Source: Palsa-506 sp963786975 (GTDB lineage Bacteria; Actinomycetota; Actinomycetes; Streptosporangiales; Streptosporangiaceae). Taken from it: a DNA stretch of 64,000 nucleotides. Numbering within the stretch: the first letter of the stretch is position 1; the number at the start of each line of letters is the position of its first letter. The position numbers and the translations under genes were made by a program. The notes below the pieces were generated by a model. The model saw only the letters and a program-made list of their open reading frames with translations, had not been told where the DNA came from and did no database searches. Shown piece by piece: positions 62,373 through 64,000 of this stretch. The stretch spans positions 62,001-126,000 of the forward strand of contig CAWBBE010000010.1 in the NCBI GenBank assembly GCA_963786975.1. The letters are read 5' to 3'.

Positions 62373-63611
62373 TCACCGGGCTACCCCCTTGACCTGGCGG
62401 CCCGCCGTCCAGACTCCGGTCACCTGAGCGGGATCCGCCAGCACGGCGATGTCGGCGAGCGGGTCGGCGGCCAGCGTGATGACGTCCGCGTCGTAACCCG
62501 CCTCAAGCTGGCCGCTGCGCGGCGCCTGCGGGCCGAGGGTCAGCGGCGCGGTGGCGGTAGCCGCCTCGATGGCCTGCAGCGGGGTCATGCCGAGCGCGAC
62601 GAGATGCGGTAGCTCGGCGCCGTTCTTGCCCCACGAGTTCGGCAGGTCGCTGCCGGTCAGGCCGATGTCGGTGCCCATCGCGACGGTGACGCCCCGCTGC
62701 AGCGCCAGGGCCACCGCCCCGGCATGCACATCGGCGATGGCGACGAGCTTGGTGGCCGCGTATTCCGGCACGGCGGCCAGGTTGGCCAGGATGTCCTCGA
62801 CGATCGTCCGGGTCGGCACCAGGACGGCGCCGGTCTCCCGCATCGCGTCGCAGCATTCCTCGTCGAGGTAGGTGCCGTGCTCGATGGTCCGCGCACCGGC
62901 TTCGAGCGCGGCGATGATGCCCGGCTTGCCGTGGCAGTGCGCCGCGACCACGCGGTCAGCCAGCCCGGCCACTTCGACGATCACGGCCAGCTCCGCGTTG
63001 GTGAACTGCTGGTGGATCGGATGATCCACCTCGGACAGCACGCCGCCGGACGCGCAGATCTTGATGACCCGGGCGTTCCGGCGGAGCTGCTCCCGGACCG
63101 CGCGGGCGCACTCGGCCGGGCCGTCGGCGAGCCGCAGGACGCCTTCCCTGGAGCAGAAGTCCCGCATCCAGGGCAGCGGGTAGGAGTGCAAGTCGGCGTG
63201 GCCGCCGGTGGTGCTCAGGATCGCGCCGGCGGCGTGGATGGCCGGACCGTCGAGCACCCCCTCGCTGACCGCCCGGGCGAGGTCGACGCCGAGACCGCCG
63301 ACCTCGCGCACTGAGGTAATGCCGGCATCAAGGGCGGCCCGCAGGTCCCGCGCACTGCGCACGGCCCGCAGCGCTAGCGGTTCCAGCGGCATTTTCCCCA
63401 GGTCAAAGACGCGGGAACCGAGAAAATGGCCATGGCAGTCCCAGAGCCCCGGCAGCACGGCCGCTGCCTCGTGCACGTCGGCGCCCGGGGTGCCGGGCGC
63501 GGTCGCGGCCGGGCCCGCGTAGCTGATCTGCGGGCCGTCGAGCACCACCACGCCATCGGGGACCGGCTCGCCGCGGCCCGGGATCAGCAGCCGCGCCTGG
63601 ATTCTGTCCAT
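62373..63611 (-). CDS. Amidohydrolase-family metal-dependent hydrolase (imidazolonepropionase/prolidase-like)
   Basis: The protein has 412 residues from ATG at 63611 with AAGAGGAG upstream. Metal ligands are in LWDCHGHFLG (His-x-His), the carboxylated lysine in VIKICASGGVL, histidines in VAAHCHGKPG and TIEHGTYLD, and Asp in MGTDIGLTG. This complete binuclear site fits the subgroup that includes Xaa-Pro-type peptidases and organophosphate or ochratoxin hydrolases. The actual substrate is unknown. It faces the last gene divergently. Confidence 0.88.
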   Translation of the reverse strand: MDRIQARLLIPGRGEPVPDGVVVLDGPQISYAGPAATAPGTPGADVHEAAAVLPGLWDCHGHFLGSRVFDLGKMPLEPLALRAVRSARDLRAALDAGITSVREVGGLGVDLARAVSEGVLDGPAIHAAGAILSTTGGHADLHSYPLPWMRDFCSREGVLRLADGPAECARAVREQLRRNARVIKICASGGVLSEVDHPIHQQFTNAELAVIVEVAGLADRVVAAHCHGKPGIIAALEAGARTIEHGTYLDEECCDAMRETGAVLVPTRTIVEDILANLAAVPEYAATKLVAIADVHAGAVALALQRGVTVAMGTDIGLTGSDLPNSWGKNGAELPHLVALGMTPLQAIEAATATAPLTLGPQAPRSGQLEAGYDADVITLAADPLADIAVLADPAQVTGVWTAGRQVKGVAR

Positions 63612-63869
63612 GATCACTCCTCTTGGTTCGCCGGCGGCAGCAGGACCGTCCAGGGTCCGCCGCACGGCCGGCGCGGGCCGTCGGCCGGCCGTTTCCCGGC
63701 CGGATCCCGGCCGGATCCCGGCCGCCGGCACCGCGCAAAGCCGGCATTCCGGCGGTGCCGATTGGCCCCCTGGCTGCGCCGCAAAGCCAATTTCTCTGCG
63801 GTTATCTGAATGTGTGCCTTCGTATGCAGTCGGTAATGCGCTATACAGGTCTCAGTGCGAGGGAACGAG

Positions 63870-64000
63870 ATGCGGCCATCAGAGGGGTCCCCGTCCCTGC
63901 CCGGCTGGCGGACGGCGCAGGACGGGATTGCCCGCATTCGCCGAATGCTGTCAGCCGCCCCGCCGCTCGTCAAGATCGTTCTGATCGGCATCCTGGTTGT
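63870..64000 (+). CDS. N-terminal part of a membrane protein (3' truncated)
   Basis: An ATG with GAGGGA upstream opens a frame of 43 codons to the window edge. A charged cytoplasmic segment (GWRTAQDGIARIRRMLS) is followed by the start of a membrane helix (LVKIVLIGILVV). This layout is common in sensor kinases and other membrane proteins, but too little is visible to name it. GCTATACAGG about 20 bp upstream could be its -10 box. Confidence 0.5.
   Translation, partial: MRPSEGSPSLPGWRTAQDGIARIRRMLSAAPPLVKIVLIGILV

Overview
The window is one continuous stretch of very GC-rich DNA with strong G/C bias at codon third positions and frequent GTG starts. Its gene families and gene orders are typical of Actinomycetota: clpS-DUF2017-mec-cysO-cysM, rph-rdgB-bcp, lexA divergent from a chiZ-like LysM gene, nrdR-nrdJ, SARP and BTAD regulators, and DrrAB-type transporters. 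A filamentous, Streptosporangiales-like actinobacterium fits, but the order is a guess.

Region 1 (1-13.7 kb) is conserved core metabolism. A nicotinamide salvage set (pncA, a YbaK-type deacylase, pncB) reads leftward. A rightward run follows: clpS, DUF2017, the Mec protease, the sulfur carrier CysO, CysM, a thioesterase, an MBL hydrolase, a sugar epimerase, rph, rdgB and bcp. A tRNA gene with anticodon UAG but no long variable arm comes next, then an RlmA-like methyltransferase and a HAD hydrolase. Region 2 (14-28.2 kb) holds a large secreted phosphatase-superfamily protein, a FadD-type ligase next to a GNAT/NDP-forming acyl-CoA synthetase fusion, an amidohydrolase, an MFS protein fused to a cyclic-nucleotide domain, gcvH and gcvT, and a pterin carbinolamine dehydratase.

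Region 3 (28.6-43.3 kb) is the accessory part: a cytochrome P450, an enediyne-PksE-like megasynthase, a SARP/BTAD regulator, a DUF4097 protein and a DrrAB-like exporter. The megasynthase lacks the ketosynthase cysteine, the acyltransferase serine, the ketoreductase tyrosine and any visible carrier domain. Four GTGTCAG heptamers with a SARP-like 11-12 bp period lie directly in front of the exporter genes. A 90-bp direct repeat joins the 3' end of the regulator gene to the 3' end of the permease gene. Together these look like a small specialised-metabolite or exporter locus built around a pseudoenzyme.

Region 4 (43.4-57.8 kb) holds an undecaprenol/diacylglycerol kinase, an SRPBCC protein, an AlkB-like dioxygenase, leuS behind what looks like a leucine attenuator (leader peptide plus terminator), and a DNA-damage/nucleotide block. 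In that block lexA and a chiZ-like gene are divergent with SOS boxes, followed by nrdR, a class II ribonucleotide reductase with a 139-residue mini-intein, and a second lexA. A CDF transporter and a patatin phospholipase close the region. Region 5 (58-64 kb) contains leftward catabolic and redox genes (maleylacetate-reductase-like dehydrogenase, ABM monooxygenase, FMN reductase, DHFR-like reductase), a GNAT, an amidohydrolase and the start of a membrane protein.

At least six genes (pncB, the epimerase, the GNAT fusion, a membrane protein, the PKS and the chiZ-like gene) show single-base frame changes in GC-rich stretches. Because housekeeping genes are among them, sequence error should be excluded before any is called a pseudogene. 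No CRISPR array, rRNA gene or intact insertion sequence was seen.
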